NCBI GenBank assembly: GCA_037576215.1
Contig: JBANDB010000007.1
Coordinates: 2,511,001 to 2,575,000, forward strand
From: Armillaria gallica
Taxonomy: Eukaryota; Basidiomycota; Agaricomycetes; Agaricales; Physalacriaceae
Reading direction: 5' to 3'
DNA length: 64,000 nt
The first letter of the stretch is position 1. The number at the start of each line of letters is the position of its first letter. A program made the position numbers and the translations under genes. The notes beneath the pieces are model-generated. The model was not told the DNA's origin, did no database searches, and was given only the letters and a program-made list of their open reading frames with translations. This document shows positions 19,672 to 30,765 of the stretch, piece by piece.

Positions 19672-20036
19672 TGTTACGATTTATTCACTTTTTCCTTATC
19701 TTATCTTATCCGGCACCCCGGCACCTCGGCATCTCGGCACCGCATGGACCATCCCCAACGTTCCACCAGATCACCCCAGAACTTCTATCGAAGCCGCTAC
19801 CCATCGGACTATTCTTAGTTCCCAGATATCATATATAAGTAGTACAGCTTTCGTACACGCACCCTAGCTTTGAGCTAAGTTTAATACACCCCGGACTTTA
19901 CTCTCATCGCATGCCGAGAGCCTACTGCCTAAACCGCTCCGCTGTAATAGACATTACGGCTCTATCGATCTACCCGAAGTGCGAGGTAGTGCATCGTTAG
20001 ATGCCTCGTCTGTTATTCCCGGGTCCGGATATAACA
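19672..20036 (+). repeat. Element 1 3' LTR (365 bp)
   Basis: This LTR has the same length as 607-971 and differs at three positions, each C/T or G/A within a CpG. It is followed by the duplication CCTTT at 20,037-20,041. Confidence 0.95.
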
Positions 20037-22558
20037 CCTTTGGTTATCATCATTGACAGTCTTGATGAAAGCGATGTGTCAGAAGATTTGCTGGAAGTGC
20101 TTGCAGAAGGGTTTGGGCCAACACTGCCATTCATGCGGCTCATTGTCTCCAGCCGGCCCGAGGAAAAAATTTCTCATGTTTTTAAGAAACGCCAGCATGG
20201 ACTCCATCACTATCCATTGGATACATCCGCGGATGAGGTGAAAAACGACATACGGCACTTCATTCAGCAAAGGTTTGCCAGCATCGAAGACAAGAGTGTC
20301 TGGGGCATATACAATGAGCAAGATGTTGTCACTTGGCTGGCTGAGCGGGCGAGCGGGCTGTTCATATGGGCAGCCACAGTCTGCTCATTCTTGTGTGCTT
20401 TTCCCAGTCTTCAAAGGCTCGAGGCATTACTCGAAACTACGATTCCAGCAGATGCAATGGAGGCTCTGACGATACTATATCAAACCGCGCTGGATACCAT
20501 CGTGTCAGAAGTATCCAGAACGAAGGAAGATGTCCGACGATGCATTCGTGCAGTATTAGGTGCCCTGATTGTTCGCAAGGACAACATGACAGTGTCTATG
20601 CTTCCTGAGCTTGTTCTGCAAGCAGGAGACCCTTCAGCGCAGTACATCATTGACAAATTAGGGAGTGTAGTACAAGAGACAGACAGGAGTCTGGAGCTTA
20701 TACACAAATCCTTCGATGACTTTCTCCGGGATCATGGCAGATGTGGTGATGGATGGTTCATAGATGCCAAGAAACATGAAAAGGAGCTTGCTCGGCGGTG
20801 TGTGTTATCCTTGGAAAGATGGATACCACACCATGATCGCCTTGAGAAGGATCAGGCACAGCGCCATCTTTGGGTACCGCTCTGTTTCAGAGAGAAGGTG
20901 CAGACTCCACCCCATGTTGTATTGTCCGAAGGAGGAAGCTACGCTGTGGCAGTTCACATGCATCATCTTGACATGCTGATTGAACTTGGGATCGACTCTT
21001 ACCGTTCCTTGTTTGAGCGTTACTTCTTACTCTGGATTGAAATCCTTTATGCATTCATAGAATACTATGAAGACACAGATGTCTACGATAGTATTAACTG
21101 CGTATTCGTCAAGATAATTCCCCTGGTCAATGTAAGTTTCATGCTCTATATCATCAATATACACAACCTCATTGTTGCTTCCATCTAGGCTGAAATTACA
21201 GACCAAAGCCTTCGCACATATGTTTATCATGCCTTCTTATTCTTCAAGCGTATCCACCCATCATACACATCAGTGTATGATGGGATACTGTTGTCACCCT
21301 CCGACAACTTCATTTGCAGAGACAGGGAAGGCTGTGGTATCGATACCCCTTTTGACAAGGAACACCTGCTAGCTGTTATATTTTGGGGTGCAGGTGATGG
21401 CCAGAGCTTGTCTGTATTTCAAAGCTCTCGCTATATTCGATCTGAGTCCATGACATCCACTGCCCGAGATTCTGTTGACAGTCCTGTGCTGTTCAATGTT
21501 GACACAGGGAAGATATCAGAACCGACATCTGCATCGATACTTTGCTTTCCCAATTTGCGATTAGTCCGCTTCGACACTTGCTATGAGCAGATGGATGCTA
21601 GTGTTCAGATCATCAAGCTCATGCGATTGCTGGATGACTTCGAGTTCTCTCGTCCTAATGGTATACAATACAAAGTCATTGAGAGCCATGACAGCGATGA
21701 CAGCGATGACTACTCCACGACCATGACCATGTTCATCTCTGTTGTCAATACCCAGACCTCTCACTGCGACAATTACCTGTTTCTTGGGTGGAGCAGGCAC
21801 AGTTACGATATACTTCAATATATACAGGGATTTTTCATTGTTGATAAGGATTTAGGTTTGATGTTTAAAGTTGAGCCAGGTGGTACTGGTACCAAGAAAT
21901 GGATAGCCCTGGATGACTGCAAAAATATGCATGGGTTCACTGTCATGGAAGATGGATCTAGGTTACTAGGATGGACGGTAGCCACAGACATGGTATTGTT
22001 ACGAGAGTGGGAAACATCAACGGGTACTCTGCGTTCTGACCACATACATGGCAGGTTATAGTCTTTGTCATCTTTACGGCGATATTGACCATTTGGGATA
22101 CAGGTTTTCCTGGTTTCAAAGCGGATGCCAAGTGGGATGTTGGCATTATGCGCCATAAGAGTAAATTTCGCCGTATTCGTTGCCAAATGTCACCCGACGG
22201 CTCGAAGGTCGCCATCACCGATGAGGCAAGGTCGCAGACATGCATATTGGGAATCACGTCCGGATATGGTAAGGACAATATCGCGGCGCCTATAGAAGTC
22301 GTCGAAAATGTGTACGACTTGGCCTGGTTTCCTGATAGCAAGAAATTTGCCTACCTTCGAGATTGGGAACATAAAACAAATCCGGAGTGGTGGTCATGGG
22401 ATGTTGTTGTTCGACATCCTGCGAGCAGACAGAGCACAATGATATACCATTCGGAAGTCGCTACTAATCACCGTCGAATATTTGTCACTGCCGATGGGTG
22501 CAGGCTTATTACTCAGGACGGCGAATCATTCATGACATGGGACGTTTCGGATTTATAG
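20037..22558 (+). pseudogene. NLR-A, 3' portion: NACHT end, helical region, WD-like propeller
   Basis: The NLR-A frame resumes at the duplicated CCTTT with the Walker B strand (VIIIDSLDESD). It continues through the NACHT winged-helix/helical part (RASGLFIWAATVCSFLC and IHKSFDDFLRDH). A GT-AG intron lies at 21,132-21,188. The next exon (21,189-22,023) and the last exon (22,104-22,558, after an intron at 22,024-22,103) encode degenerate beta-propeller strands (GFTVMEDGSRLLGW, MSPDGSKVAI, FMTWDVSDL). The frame is otherwise intact, so the retrotransposon insertion is the main lesion. Donor GGTACTCTG and acceptor GATACAG give the phase needed to join the last two exons. Confidence 0.85.
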
Positions 22559-22734
22559 AATATTCGTCTGTATTCAATATTGTAGGATACATCTGTCTCA
22601 CTCGCGCTCCCCTGGCACTACGATTCGAAAACCATTGAGCGCCAATCAACATTCAAGCGTTACGAAACAAACCATACCGAAATTCAAGTTGAATTGAATG
22701 TTGTCGAGGTAAGAAACGAACTCATGGGGTAGCG
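22559..22734. other. NLR-A 3' flank, duplicated
   Basis: No gene is seen. The segment resembles 35,846-36,280 and 58,243-58,550, including the GAGCGCCAATCA-type stretch, so it belongs to the duplicated cassette. Confidence 0.6.
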
Positions 22735-23290
22735 CTTTGATGACAGCAACCTTGGCTTGTCTCCCTCATATCTTGCGGTGTCTCCGGTTGCTCTGGACTT
22801 GTTTCGATAGACGATACCTTCTTTTCAGAGACATGCTTGGCAATGAGAGCGCTAAGAGATGGACTGGCGAGAAAACAGAAGCAGAAACAGAATACTCACT
22901 CACACTGAGACTTCTGCTCCTTCTGGTGCTCCAATTGTTTGCGCTTGACGGAACGGAGGTGACGACAGCTCTGGAAACGGATGGGAGTAACGAGACGCTG
23001 GATCTTCAGAGCCTTTGTGTAAGGCTTCGCATTCTCCTTCTTCCCGCTCTTCACCTCCCTATGGATAACGTACTTGCTGACATCATCCTCCTTCGACAAG
23101 TTGAACATCTTGCGGATGTTCGTCGCGCGCTTGGGACCTAGGTGCTTGGGGAGAATTATTCAGTGAGGCCAGGAGTTTCTAAATTTGCGTCAGTATAAGT
23201 GGAAAACGAAGATAAAATGTACGCACCAGCATCTCCCTGCTTCACGATGACCATATCCGGGCCCACTATACACCCACGGACAGAGGAGCG
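22735..23290 (-). pseudogene. RPS6: Ribosomal protein eS6 pseudogene 1
   Basis: On the minus strand this reads as eS6: GPDMVIVKQGDAG, then an intron-like stretch, then [45 protein letters not shown] and [13 protein letters not shown] short C-terminal piece follows at about 22,740-22,860. These are hallmark eS6 blocks (small-subunit protein, S6-kinase substrate in eukaryotes). The 5' exons present in the other two copies are missing, the C-terminal Lys/Ala-rich exon is scrambled, and a TAA interrupts the GLTD region. It is therefore a degenerate, truncated, intron-bearing copy carried along with the NLR. Confidence 0.85.
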
Positions 23291-24355
23291 CTTCGACCTA
23301 AGGCGTTGGGATTCTATTCGCATATAGGCATGCTTGATTTTTGAATGAGCGGTCTGACCGCTAGAACCGCTGAGAAGGAAAGAAGAGGAGTGAAGTCAGT
23401 GGTTCACGGGAGAAGCGAGTCGGCGTGCGGACCGGATGAACCCGGGCTAAATTGCTTTTTGCTGTCTTTGGTTCTTCAGCTCTCATTTATAGCAGGCCAG
23501 CCTGCTTTACGATGACGCGCTCGAATTATCGTAGCGAGTGCGAGGTTCATTCCTCTGTCATGGTTCTGACATCGATGTACAACACCGTGACTGGAGATAA
23601 TCCTCTGCGAACATGATAGCGATACTGCGCAGTGCGCTTTCAACATGCCTTTCTCCTTCTTTTCTGCTCCTGCCACCATACCCTCGGACCTTGTCAGCGG
23701 TCGTTGATGTCCGGCGATTTCTTGGTGATGCGCCTGCCTACGCGTTATGGAAAGTCTGGACAATTTCGGATCTCAAGGTCAACGGTGCTTAGCGCTCAGC
23801 GCTCATGGCTCCGTTCCAGCGAGCGACTCGGGCCGAATCATCAATATTCCAGTGTCGTGCCTTGCGCCCCATATAGCTTCAAACCGGCTTTTCTTCATTG
23901 TATTTGTCGGTCAGGTCCTGATTTTCTCTCTTCTGCTCTTCATCCATAGCCTTGGCAAGATGTCCCGCAAAACGGTTGGCATGTTGACCTTCCTCGTAGA
24001 GGAGTCGGACTACTCTCTTTGCTTCGAACAAGCCTGACCTTGACTTGTTTGCTAGATGCGTATCTGTATTAAGAAGTGCTGAAGCTGCGAGACTTTGACG
24101 GTAAAGTGATACAGTAAAGGTACCTCAAACATCTCAGTGCTGTGTTCAACACGATATCTACTCCCGAATGAGATATGGAATATGCGAGATGAATACTAGG
24201 ACGGCGTAGCATTGCTTTTCGTTTTCATTACACCTTGTCCACGTGTAATCGATTTTCAGAAGAACTCCTCTCTTGTAACTGAACGTTTAGCCCTACCACG
24301 AACTTAGCAACTCTTCAGGAAGGCACTTTGATGACTCTTTATCAAAATGCACAAA
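23291..24355. other. Duplicated non-coding spacer, cassette 1
   Basis: No supported gene. It contains the conserved box GCGGACCGGATGAACCCGGG at 23,427-23,446. It also contains segments that recur at about 29,640, 37,080, 41,610, 51,830 and 59,400 (CGAGTGCGAGGTTCRTTCCT, and the CATAGCCTTGGCAAGATGTC region). Confidence 0.6.
23427..23446. repeat. GGACCGGAT box, copy 1
   Basis: GCGGACCGGATGAACCCGGG, preceded by TTCACGGGAGAAGCGAGTCGG, is one of six near-identical copies in otherwise diverged spacers. Function is unknown. Confidence 0.6.
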
Positions 24356-24359
24356 AAGG

Positions 24360-24436
24360 TTACAACCAAATTTTTGTATTCGTGTTGGGACTCGAACCTA
24401 GGTATACCGACTATACTGATATACAACTAGAGAGTT
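24360..24436 (-). ncRNA. tRNA-like sequence, delta type, cassette 1 (degenerate)
   Basis: On the minus strand this has a B-box-like GGTTCGAGTCC and an acceptor-like CTCTCTAG start, but the A-box region is eroded. A T5 run lies downstream. It resembles the unit at 45,134-45,224. Confidence 0.3.
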
Positions 24437-24631
24437 TGGATTCACGTTCGTTGATATCACTTAAGTGACGACTGGACTCGGATTCATGCATGAATGTTTG
24501 AACCCCCAAAGCAGTCAAATTTATGCCCCAAAGCGGTGTACAAGAACAATGTGGCACGTCAGTTGGTGAAGATTTATGGAACAAAGGGAACAAAGACACA
24601 ACTCTTGGCTGCCGGAAGGTGTATGGTAAAA

Positions 24632-24705
24632 TCTCTCCTGGTGGGAATCGAAGCTAACACGAGAGAACGACATATTACATGTTTCCCCGGTATGCCATCA
24701 GAGAG
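24632..24705 (-). ncRNA. tRNA-like sequence, epsilon type, cassette 1
   Basis: On the minus strand it starts CTCTCTGATGGCATACCGGGG (A-box-like) and ends with TTCGATTCCCACC and GGAGAG, which pairs with the 5' end. It is related to the unit at 45,398-45,499. No CCCTCCC hairpin follows. Confidence 0.35.
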
Positions 24706-24862
24706 TTGTTACAGGTAAAACTGAAGAGGGACCGAAATGAATAAAGAGAATCCGGAATGTGTATGCTGGCAGATAGATAAATCAACTAGATATGATAGGA
24801 AGGATCCACGAGTCGTCCAAGACATCGAAATTCGAATCCGGGAGGACGTGAGGCTTCTAAGC

Positions 24863-24979
24863 AAAAAGTGTCGCAACGTACACCCTCCCGTCCTTGGGAG
24901 GGCGCGCGCTCCGATCTCTCTAGGTGGGAGTCGAACCCAGCCATCGCAGCCCGCGCTTCGCCGATATGCCCACAGAGAG
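24863..24979 (-). ncRNA. tRNA-like/hairpin unit, alpha type, cassette 1
   Basis: Minus-strand unit. A tRNA-like part at 24,979-24,916 has paired CTCTCT/AGAGAG ends, the A-box-like GGGCATATCGG and the B-box GGGTTCGACTCCC. A CCCTCCC/GGGAGGG hairpin at 24,902-24,883 and a T5 run at 24,867-24,863 follow. The upstream motif ATTTATCTAAACG (minus) sits 45 bp before the start. This is the layout of an RNA polymerase III gene with internal A/B boxes and an oligo-T terminator. The anticodon arm is not canonical, so a normal tRNA role is unlikely. Confidence 0.5.
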
Positions 24980-25304
24980 CTGAGTATATCCAGTGTCGTT
25001 GGTCCTATGTCCCCGCGGTAATCCGTTTAGATAAATGGATCCGCGGATACGAAGGCTACCTCGGGAGTCTGCAGCGTATATCTTGAATCGGTAACTTGAA
25101 GCCACAACTACGTTCATTCGAAGAAAATGCCGCGTATCGTTCGAAGACAAAAAAAGCATAGAGGCTATTTGTGTCACATAATAAATCGATAAGTGTGTGG
25201 CCTACGATGGAAAAGAGCTGCGGGTATCAGAAAGAAGTACTGAGTACGCCAAGATTACAGTAGAAGCCAGTGTTCTCAATATCGGAACAGAAGAAGCAAA
25301 AAGT

Positions 25305-25427
25305 AAAAAGCTTCACAGTACGCGCCTTCCAACATTAAGGAGGGCGTGTATTGCGATCTCTCCCTCGGGAAATTGAACCCAACGACGAGAAGCGATGAAG
25401 CTGCTTCTCTGATATGCCATCAGAGAG
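25305..25427 (-). ncRNA. tRNA-like/hairpin unit, beta type, cassette 1
   Basis: The tRNA-like part at 25,427-25,358 has the A-box-like TGGCATATCAG, an anticodon-like arm GAAGC...GCTTC and a B-box-like GGTTCAATTTCC. An imperfect CCT/AGG hairpin and a T5 run (25,309-25,305) follow. Beta units lack the TTTATGTAAAT upstream motif but share a CACAGCCG stretch upstream. Confidence 0.45.
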
Positions 25428-25828
25428 CTAACAGGCGTCCTCCAATAGACCATTTCACAGCCGACCCACGATGTAAGTAAGACACCATCGAAAACGGGAG
25501 AGCGGAGCAGAACAGAAGCTGGAACCATGGAAGTTTGCGATTCAGAAGAGGATTGGAGTGATAGAAGAAGAACGAGGCTCGCTGAACGAAAAAAGAGTAC
25601 GCATTGAGTTAGCTGAACACGAAACAAAAAAGATGCAACGTACTCACCCAGAGCTACACGTCAATACCTCTTGAGAAAAGTAAAGGTGTGGGACTCGAGC
25701 CGGTTCCGCCTGAAGCAAGATTTGGTGATAGAGATTTATCGTGTTGACGTGGAAGGGATAGAAGAATAAGTAGACTTTAAAATGGGACGTCGAGCCGAGA
25801 TCAGAATAGAAAATGATTCGTCCTGGAC

Positions 25829-25950
25829 AAAAACAATGCGCAACACACGCCCTTCCTTCTTGGGGAGGGCGCGCACTGTGATCCCTCTTGCTGAAACTCG
25901 AACCCAGCCTGCGAATGAAAGGCACGCGTCGCCGATATGCCAACAGAGAG
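25829..25950 (-). ncRNA. tRNA-like/hairpin unit, gamma type, cassette 1
   Basis: The tRNA-like part at 25,950-25,883 starts CTCTCTGTTGGCATATCGG, with D-stem-like GGCA/TGCC pairing, a B-box GGTTCGAGTTTC and the 3' end AGAGGG. The CCCTCCCC/GGAAGGG hairpin and T5 run (25,833-25,829) follow. The upstream motif TCGTTTATGTAAATGGA (plus) lies at 25,987-26,003, 39 bp away. Confidence 0.5.
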
Positions 25951-26003
25951 CTGACAGGATGAGGCTTCGCTGGCATTAAGGTGTCGTCGTTTATGTAAAT
26001 GGA

Positions 26004-27700
26004 TATGAGAGCAACGTTGTGCTCTAGGACCAGGGTGTGCAGTCGAGTCGATACGGAAGAGTGATGGTGAAGGATAGCCGTCAAAAGGTAGTCCGTCACG
26101 GTACTCGTTCGAGGGTCCACTGATGCAGTGAAGAGCATCTCCGCAGAGATCTTGGACCTGGCGATGTAGGTTCGAACGTTATCCAAGAACGACGTCGATG
26201 CCAACTGATAGTCTTGCATGGCGGACCGGACACAGGGACGGGACGGAGAGAGAGTGAGCGACGCGACGCTGCGAAGCATGACCAGAAGACTTAGATGCGC
26301 GCGCGCGCACGGATGAAGAGCTTTGTAGAGGACTTGTACATCGGCTGAGTGAGGGAACTCGCAATATGTGGCGTCTGAGACATGGCGGAGCTTTTAGGAA
26401 ATCCACGATATGGGCTGGCTCTATGAGCCACTCTGGGCGTTGGTCGTTCCGGGAAAAGCGAGTCCGATAGAATTTGCGCCCTTCGCCCCAATGATGGATA
26501 TACAGGACCCCCAAGAAGAAGAAGACGCCTGTTGTTTCGCTCCCTGCACATCAGTCACAGCCGGTGGGTCCAACTGCGAAGTTTTCATCAGCCTTTATTC
26601 CCTCTACTTCTCCAGATCCTCCTCCTGGTCCTTCAAATACCATATGCGGAGATATAGGTGGATAGCAATTTTGAGGAGATCGTAATTGGCGGTAAGATCG
26701 AGGTTCATGGAAGGGAGATATAGCCACACATGTACAGTCGCTGGTCAAGTATCGGTCGTCATAGACAACCTATACGAGAAGTTAGTTGATGAGATAGGTG
26801 AGCGAGTTGCGCGGGTGCCGGGCGGGAAAGCTGAGAGCATCGCAGGTTGGTTCCACCAGATATCATCGAGAGGTTCATCTTCCATCGCAGGAAAAGCGGT
26901 TGTCTGCATACGCACGTTGATCAAACGGGGATGAAAGGATCCTGACGGACGTACTGTAGAAAACTGGCTTGTCTGGGATGTCGTCCGGAGCTAGGGCTAA
27001 TGAGTGTGCACGTCTGAGCCAGGAGTATTCGGGAGCGTTCAGATGGCCGAGAAGTGGAAAACACACAGAGGTCGCTAGTCGATGTGCGGAAACCGGGGTA
27101 CGGTCCGGAGTCCGAAAGTCTGAAATGTCGACCGTGGGAACAGCTTTTGCCACCCTCTCGCTCATCGACATCCTCTAAGCATGTCACTGGCGCCATCGTA
27201 AACTCACCTGAACCGGCGACGATCTCTTGGGTTCCCTTCACTCGGACATTAGATCTAATAGACCTCGCAGACACCCACCTTCTTACCGGCTCTCTCTGGA
27301 GTACAATTTACACGGAGCCTTTAGAAGAGCAACTCGGATAGCGAGACTACCGCCTCCGGACAAGCGGTTGTTGTTGATGTCGGCATCAGCCACCATGTGG
27401 GAGTGCAGGCTAGGTTTAACAGACACGGCTGCCCAAGACATTTTGAACCAAAACGAGTCCCGAGCGACTCATGGCTCTGTCGTATGTAGACGCTTCTTGG
27501 TGCGTAATTCATTCTCAGGCGCTTACATGCTGTTGATATAATCTTTAGTATGCATCATCAGCTCACCTATCTAGCATACCTCCTACACTGTCAACTCAGC
27601 TCAGCGTAACCTTATCGACGCTCGTCGCACCTCGGACTCTGCTATTGCATCCGCGGACTCGACAAACGTTCTTCGGCTCTCGAGCTACAATCCTTTACCT
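26004..27700. other. Duplicated non-coding segment, cassette 1
   Basis: No supported gene. The sequence has collinear relatives at about 39,113-40,690, 47,410-49,120 and 61,640-63,880. Short minus-strand frames recur (ISDFRTPDRTPVSAHR) but are broken differently in each copy. That does not support protein selection. Confidence 0.55.
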
Positions 27701-27708
27701 AGACCAGG

Positions 27709-27908
27709 ATGGCCACTGAAACCATGGCTCAGGGCGTCCCGCAACCCGTATGAAAGAGCATCTCATTCGTCGTGAGTGCGTCGTTGGTCTACTGCCATAG
27801 TTTCATTGACCCATTTTTAGGCGGATTTTGCTCGTCTTATTATGGTTCCTCCTCCCGTTAGCCTTCGTCTTCGTATCTTTGATATCCGATGGTGCCCTCC
27901 CGTATGCT
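27709..27908 (+). pseudogene. 5' end of a small membrane-protein gene, copy 1 (broken)
   Basis: This is an unrecognised gene start. Exon 1 (27,709-27,771) begins ATG GCC ACT GAA ACC ATG GCT CAG and is followed by a GT-AG intron at 27,772-27,820 (GTGAGTGCG ... TTTTTAG). Exon 2 reads RILLVLLWFLLPLAFVFVSL, a clear hydrophobic helix, and stops at 27,908. Exon 1 has lost its frame relative to the copy at 63,883. The other copies are at 40,680, 49,123 and 63,883. Confidence 0.5.
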
Positions 27909-28069
27909 TGATTCCGGATCTCATCGTTTTCGGCGCGCAAGGAAGATTGGACTGCAGGAGACTTAGAATTTCAGAAGGTGCGTTCTCTTTTTATACACGC
28001 CGCATCTTCTCACTGATGAAGCCATGCCGTTCAGGATGCTTGACTCATACGCGTCATGAATGCGTACTT

Positions 28070-28765
28070 CAAAAATCGACATTATCCGTCGGTCGACCAG
28101 AAGGCGAATCCTGAATGTCAGGGACGACAACTTGGACCAATGGATCTTCCTCGATGACCTGAATCACGGCGATGTCTGCATCACAGTCATCCCTGTTCAC
28201 GTTCGCGTCTCGAAATTTCCCTGACACCGTGATATTCTTCCTCGCCACTCCTCTTCTTCATTGCTGGTTTTCGTCTCACCTCACGTGTTGCGAGTCCTTC
28301 TTTTGAGAGTACTCTTGACCTTGTCTACTCATCAAGTAACGGCACTTTTCCGTCTCTCCTTCGCGACCTGCCAGTTTGCTTCGGCATCTTCAAAGTCGTT
28401 ATCATATAGAAATTTAGAGGGCTGCGTCAGCTTTGACTGATGACGCCGTCGTTTTATTGCCAGACTTCAGGCCCCATCCGAACTGTGATACTTAGGGCCG
28501 GATCAGTCTTTTCTTGGCAACCAAGGAGTTGGACGTTGAGTTTACAAGGGACGGTGGTCGTAGTCCCGCTCGAAAACTATGCGCGATGGCTTGAGGAAGG
28601 AGATATGGCTCTTATGGACTATCGGGTGACGCGACCGGTACACTCGCATCCATGTAATGTAATTCGATGGTTCTCGTGTGCAAATGAACTTACACGTCTT
28701 TTTGCTACCAGATATTCCGCATTTATATCATGTCGCTTTTTACGACACGTTCGATGAATATGTTA
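28070..28765. other. Duplicated segment also present at 50,165-50,745; possible antisense exon
   Basis: No gene is assigned. On the minus strand part of this region reads DADIAVIQVIEEDPLVQVVV, matching AGIAMLQDVEEDPLIQVVI in the copy near 50,200-50,300. That suggests a once-coding exon of unknown family. The plus strand of the same segment also has short frames (about 28,440-28,757), so the coding strand is uncertain. Confidence 0.35.
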
Positions 28766-29024
28766 TCCTCAAAGGAAGCGATCTATTAGTCATCTGTTAT
28801 GGTGGTTTGCTGAAGGTGTAAGGCTAGCGCTCAGAGCGACTCCCCGCTTGTATCAAAAGCATCGATTTACAGCGAAAAATTTCTTCTACACCGCTGGTGC
28901 ATAGATCACGCTCGAAGACATTACAAAATACAGCTTGTCCTTCACTGCTGCTGTCACTCAAGAGGTAATCGCTCCAAGCATAGATCTGCAAAAAATGGAC
29001 GTACTACGACTGATGCCGTTGTAA

Positions 29025-29100
29025 TCTCGGATGTTAGGCCTCGAACCCACTGGACAGCAACATACCATCTCGTTGCGCATTTATACCACGAGAGCTTGCA
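29025..29100 (-). ncRNA. tRNA-like sequence, divergent type, cassette 1
   Basis: On the minus strand it starts CTCTCGTGGTATAAATG (A-box-like) and has the B-box GGGTTCGAGGCC. A related sequence is at 51,150-51,230 (CCTTGTGGTATAACGG). There is no CCCTCCC hairpin. It is probably a tRNA-derived fragment. Confidence 0.35.
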
Positions 29101-30765
29101 ATCGGATGAGGTTAGGAAGGACAAGGACGTACCATATGACGCCAACTGCTTATAATGAAGCCTCGAGAGGGATAGGATCATGTATCCAGTGATAAGTTCT
29201 CTCTGAATGCGACCAGCTTGGACGCGCAAAGCCAAAAAGCATACAACATGCGGCCTCTTTCTCTGAAGGAACGTATATTGCGATCCACTCGGTGATCCGC
29301 TACATAGACACTTCCCCGGTACGCCATCTGGTCCTTAAGAAGGCACCTGCAGTGAGTTCTATCGTTCACCAAGAGTTGCCGCGTTTGTGTAAACCCAGTT
29401 GCGGCGGCGCACCACAGAGAGTCGAATCAGAGATTCTATGATGGACGAGTAGCATAACGTCGTGTACAGAACACTTCAACAGGTTTGATACAGAAACATA
29501 CGCACTGAAATTGAGAATAAGCAGTCGGACCTCTGAGTATCAGATTACACGCACAGAAAGAAGTTAGTGATTCACGGAGAGGCGAGTCGGGCATGCGGAC
29601 CGGATAAACCCGGACTTCCTTGTCGCTGACCTTGATCAACGTTGCTTATGCTTTCACTGACATCCGATTTCCTCAGCCTCCTATAGCGAGCCAGCACAAT
29701 CAGCACCTGCTGTACTACCGCTACAATGTATGAACGCCGCTCCATACTGTCCAGAGACCCACAGAAGAAAATCCGACACGTTCAAATTATTTTTCGAGCG
29801 AGTACCACGTTCGTTCCGTTCTGCATCGTACGAGGCTGGAGATAATCTCGTACGAACACCATCATTTTTATAACTATGCTGTGTTCTTGACGTGTTCGTA
29901 GCTGTCCCTGTAGGGGCAATACTCTCACCCCGCCATAGCACCCGTCCTCATCGCTGCTCAGTCGTCGTTGATGTTCGTTCACGAACTTGATGGTGACGCG
30001 CCTGCCTGCACGTTATTTGGAATCTTGGCAATTTTGGGAACCCAACTGCTTGCACTCCGTTTCAGCGAGCACGTCGCTTGCCAGGTTCATGTTGAAGACT
30101 CCGAAAGAACTTCACGATCTTTTCGGCAAACCTACATTCTGCTCTTCTTTGCCAGGCCAGTGGCGGGATACAGCTATCGGCTGCTAAGACTGTCTTCGTC
30201 ACAGGGTCGTTGAGACTGACAGTTTTATGCGTTGCGCGGCTTCCACAAACCCGCGTTCCTTCATTTTACCTGTCGATCAGTAGCTACTGGGCGTTTCTGA
30301 CTTCTCGGTTTCTCTCGTCTACTCTCCATCAATGACCTTCGCAAGATGTCCGTGTCCGTGGAATGGGTTATAAAGTGACCCTCGTCGCCGAAGAGTCTAC
30401 TCCGATCTTTGCTTCGACCGCTTCCAACTTTTTCTGTTAAACTTGTTGACTAAGATGAAGGAGAAAATCACGTCGCCGTCAGACTTGGGGGGGGGAAATG
30501 TGATACGGTGAAGGTAAGTGCGATTCACTCCGACCATGTTTGACATCTAATAGCTGACAATCTTTCAAGATCATGACAATGTCTTTCTCTTCTCTTATCA
30601 GGTATGGAGCATCAATCTGACTTCCAAATACGTGAGATGGAACTGAGATCTCATTTTGCGGAGATGACCAACTTCCTCTAAGCACAGCGACATAAAATCA
30701 CGTTTCGTCTTCATAACACGTCATGCGCGTAGTAATCAAACATCCAACGTCTTCCTTTCTTGTAA
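29101..30765. other. Duplicated non-coding spacer, cassette 1, upstream of NLR-B
   Basis: No supported gene. It holds a degenerate tRNA-like stretch near 29,285-29,335 with the motif GTTTGTGTAAACCCAG about 50 bp further on. It also holds GGACCGGAT box copy 2 at 29,595-29,614 and a G9 run at 30,488. Much of it is related to 41,500-42,500 and 51,740-52,800. Confidence 0.5.
29595..29614. repeat. GGACCGGAT box, copy 2
   Basis: GCGGACCGGATAAACCCGGA after GGCGAGTCGG; same family as 23,427. Confidence 0.6.

Larger units (their letters stand above)
607..20036 (+). mobile_element. Element 1: Ty3/gypsy chromovirus inserted in NLR-A, with two nested insertions
   Basis: This is a complete LTR retrotransposon with 365-bp LTRs at both ends, the 5-bp duplication CCTTT, a self-priming PBS, an overprinted membrane ORF, gag with a CCHC knuckle, pol (protease, RT, RNase H, integrase, chromodomain) and a G-rich polypurine tract. 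Removing the nested 1,688-bp element (plus 4-bp duplication) and the nested 9,271-bp element 2 (plus 5-bp duplication) leaves about 8.46 kb. The LTRs differ at only 3 of 365 positions, all at CpG sites. The internal region is inactive: it has several CGA-to-TGA stops, one TAG, apparent frameshifts in gag and two insertions in the RT. The CHD-type chromodomain and self-priming point to the Tf1/sushi-like chromovirus group. Confidence 0.95.

Noticed and set aside
607..20036. Endogenous virus with an envelope gene
   Set aside because: The membrane ORF lies before gag and lacks the features of a class I fusion envelope. Pol architecture is a chromovirus retrotransposon.
22024..22103. Programmed frameshift between the last two NLR exons
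   Set aside because: A GT-AG intron with matching phase explains the frame change in NLR-A and NLR-C, so a frameshift mechanism is not needed.
24370..25960. Tandem CRISPR-like or satellite array
   Set aside because: The repeated tRNA-like units are about 460-560 bp apart, belong to distinct families in fixed order, and the genome is eukaryotic.
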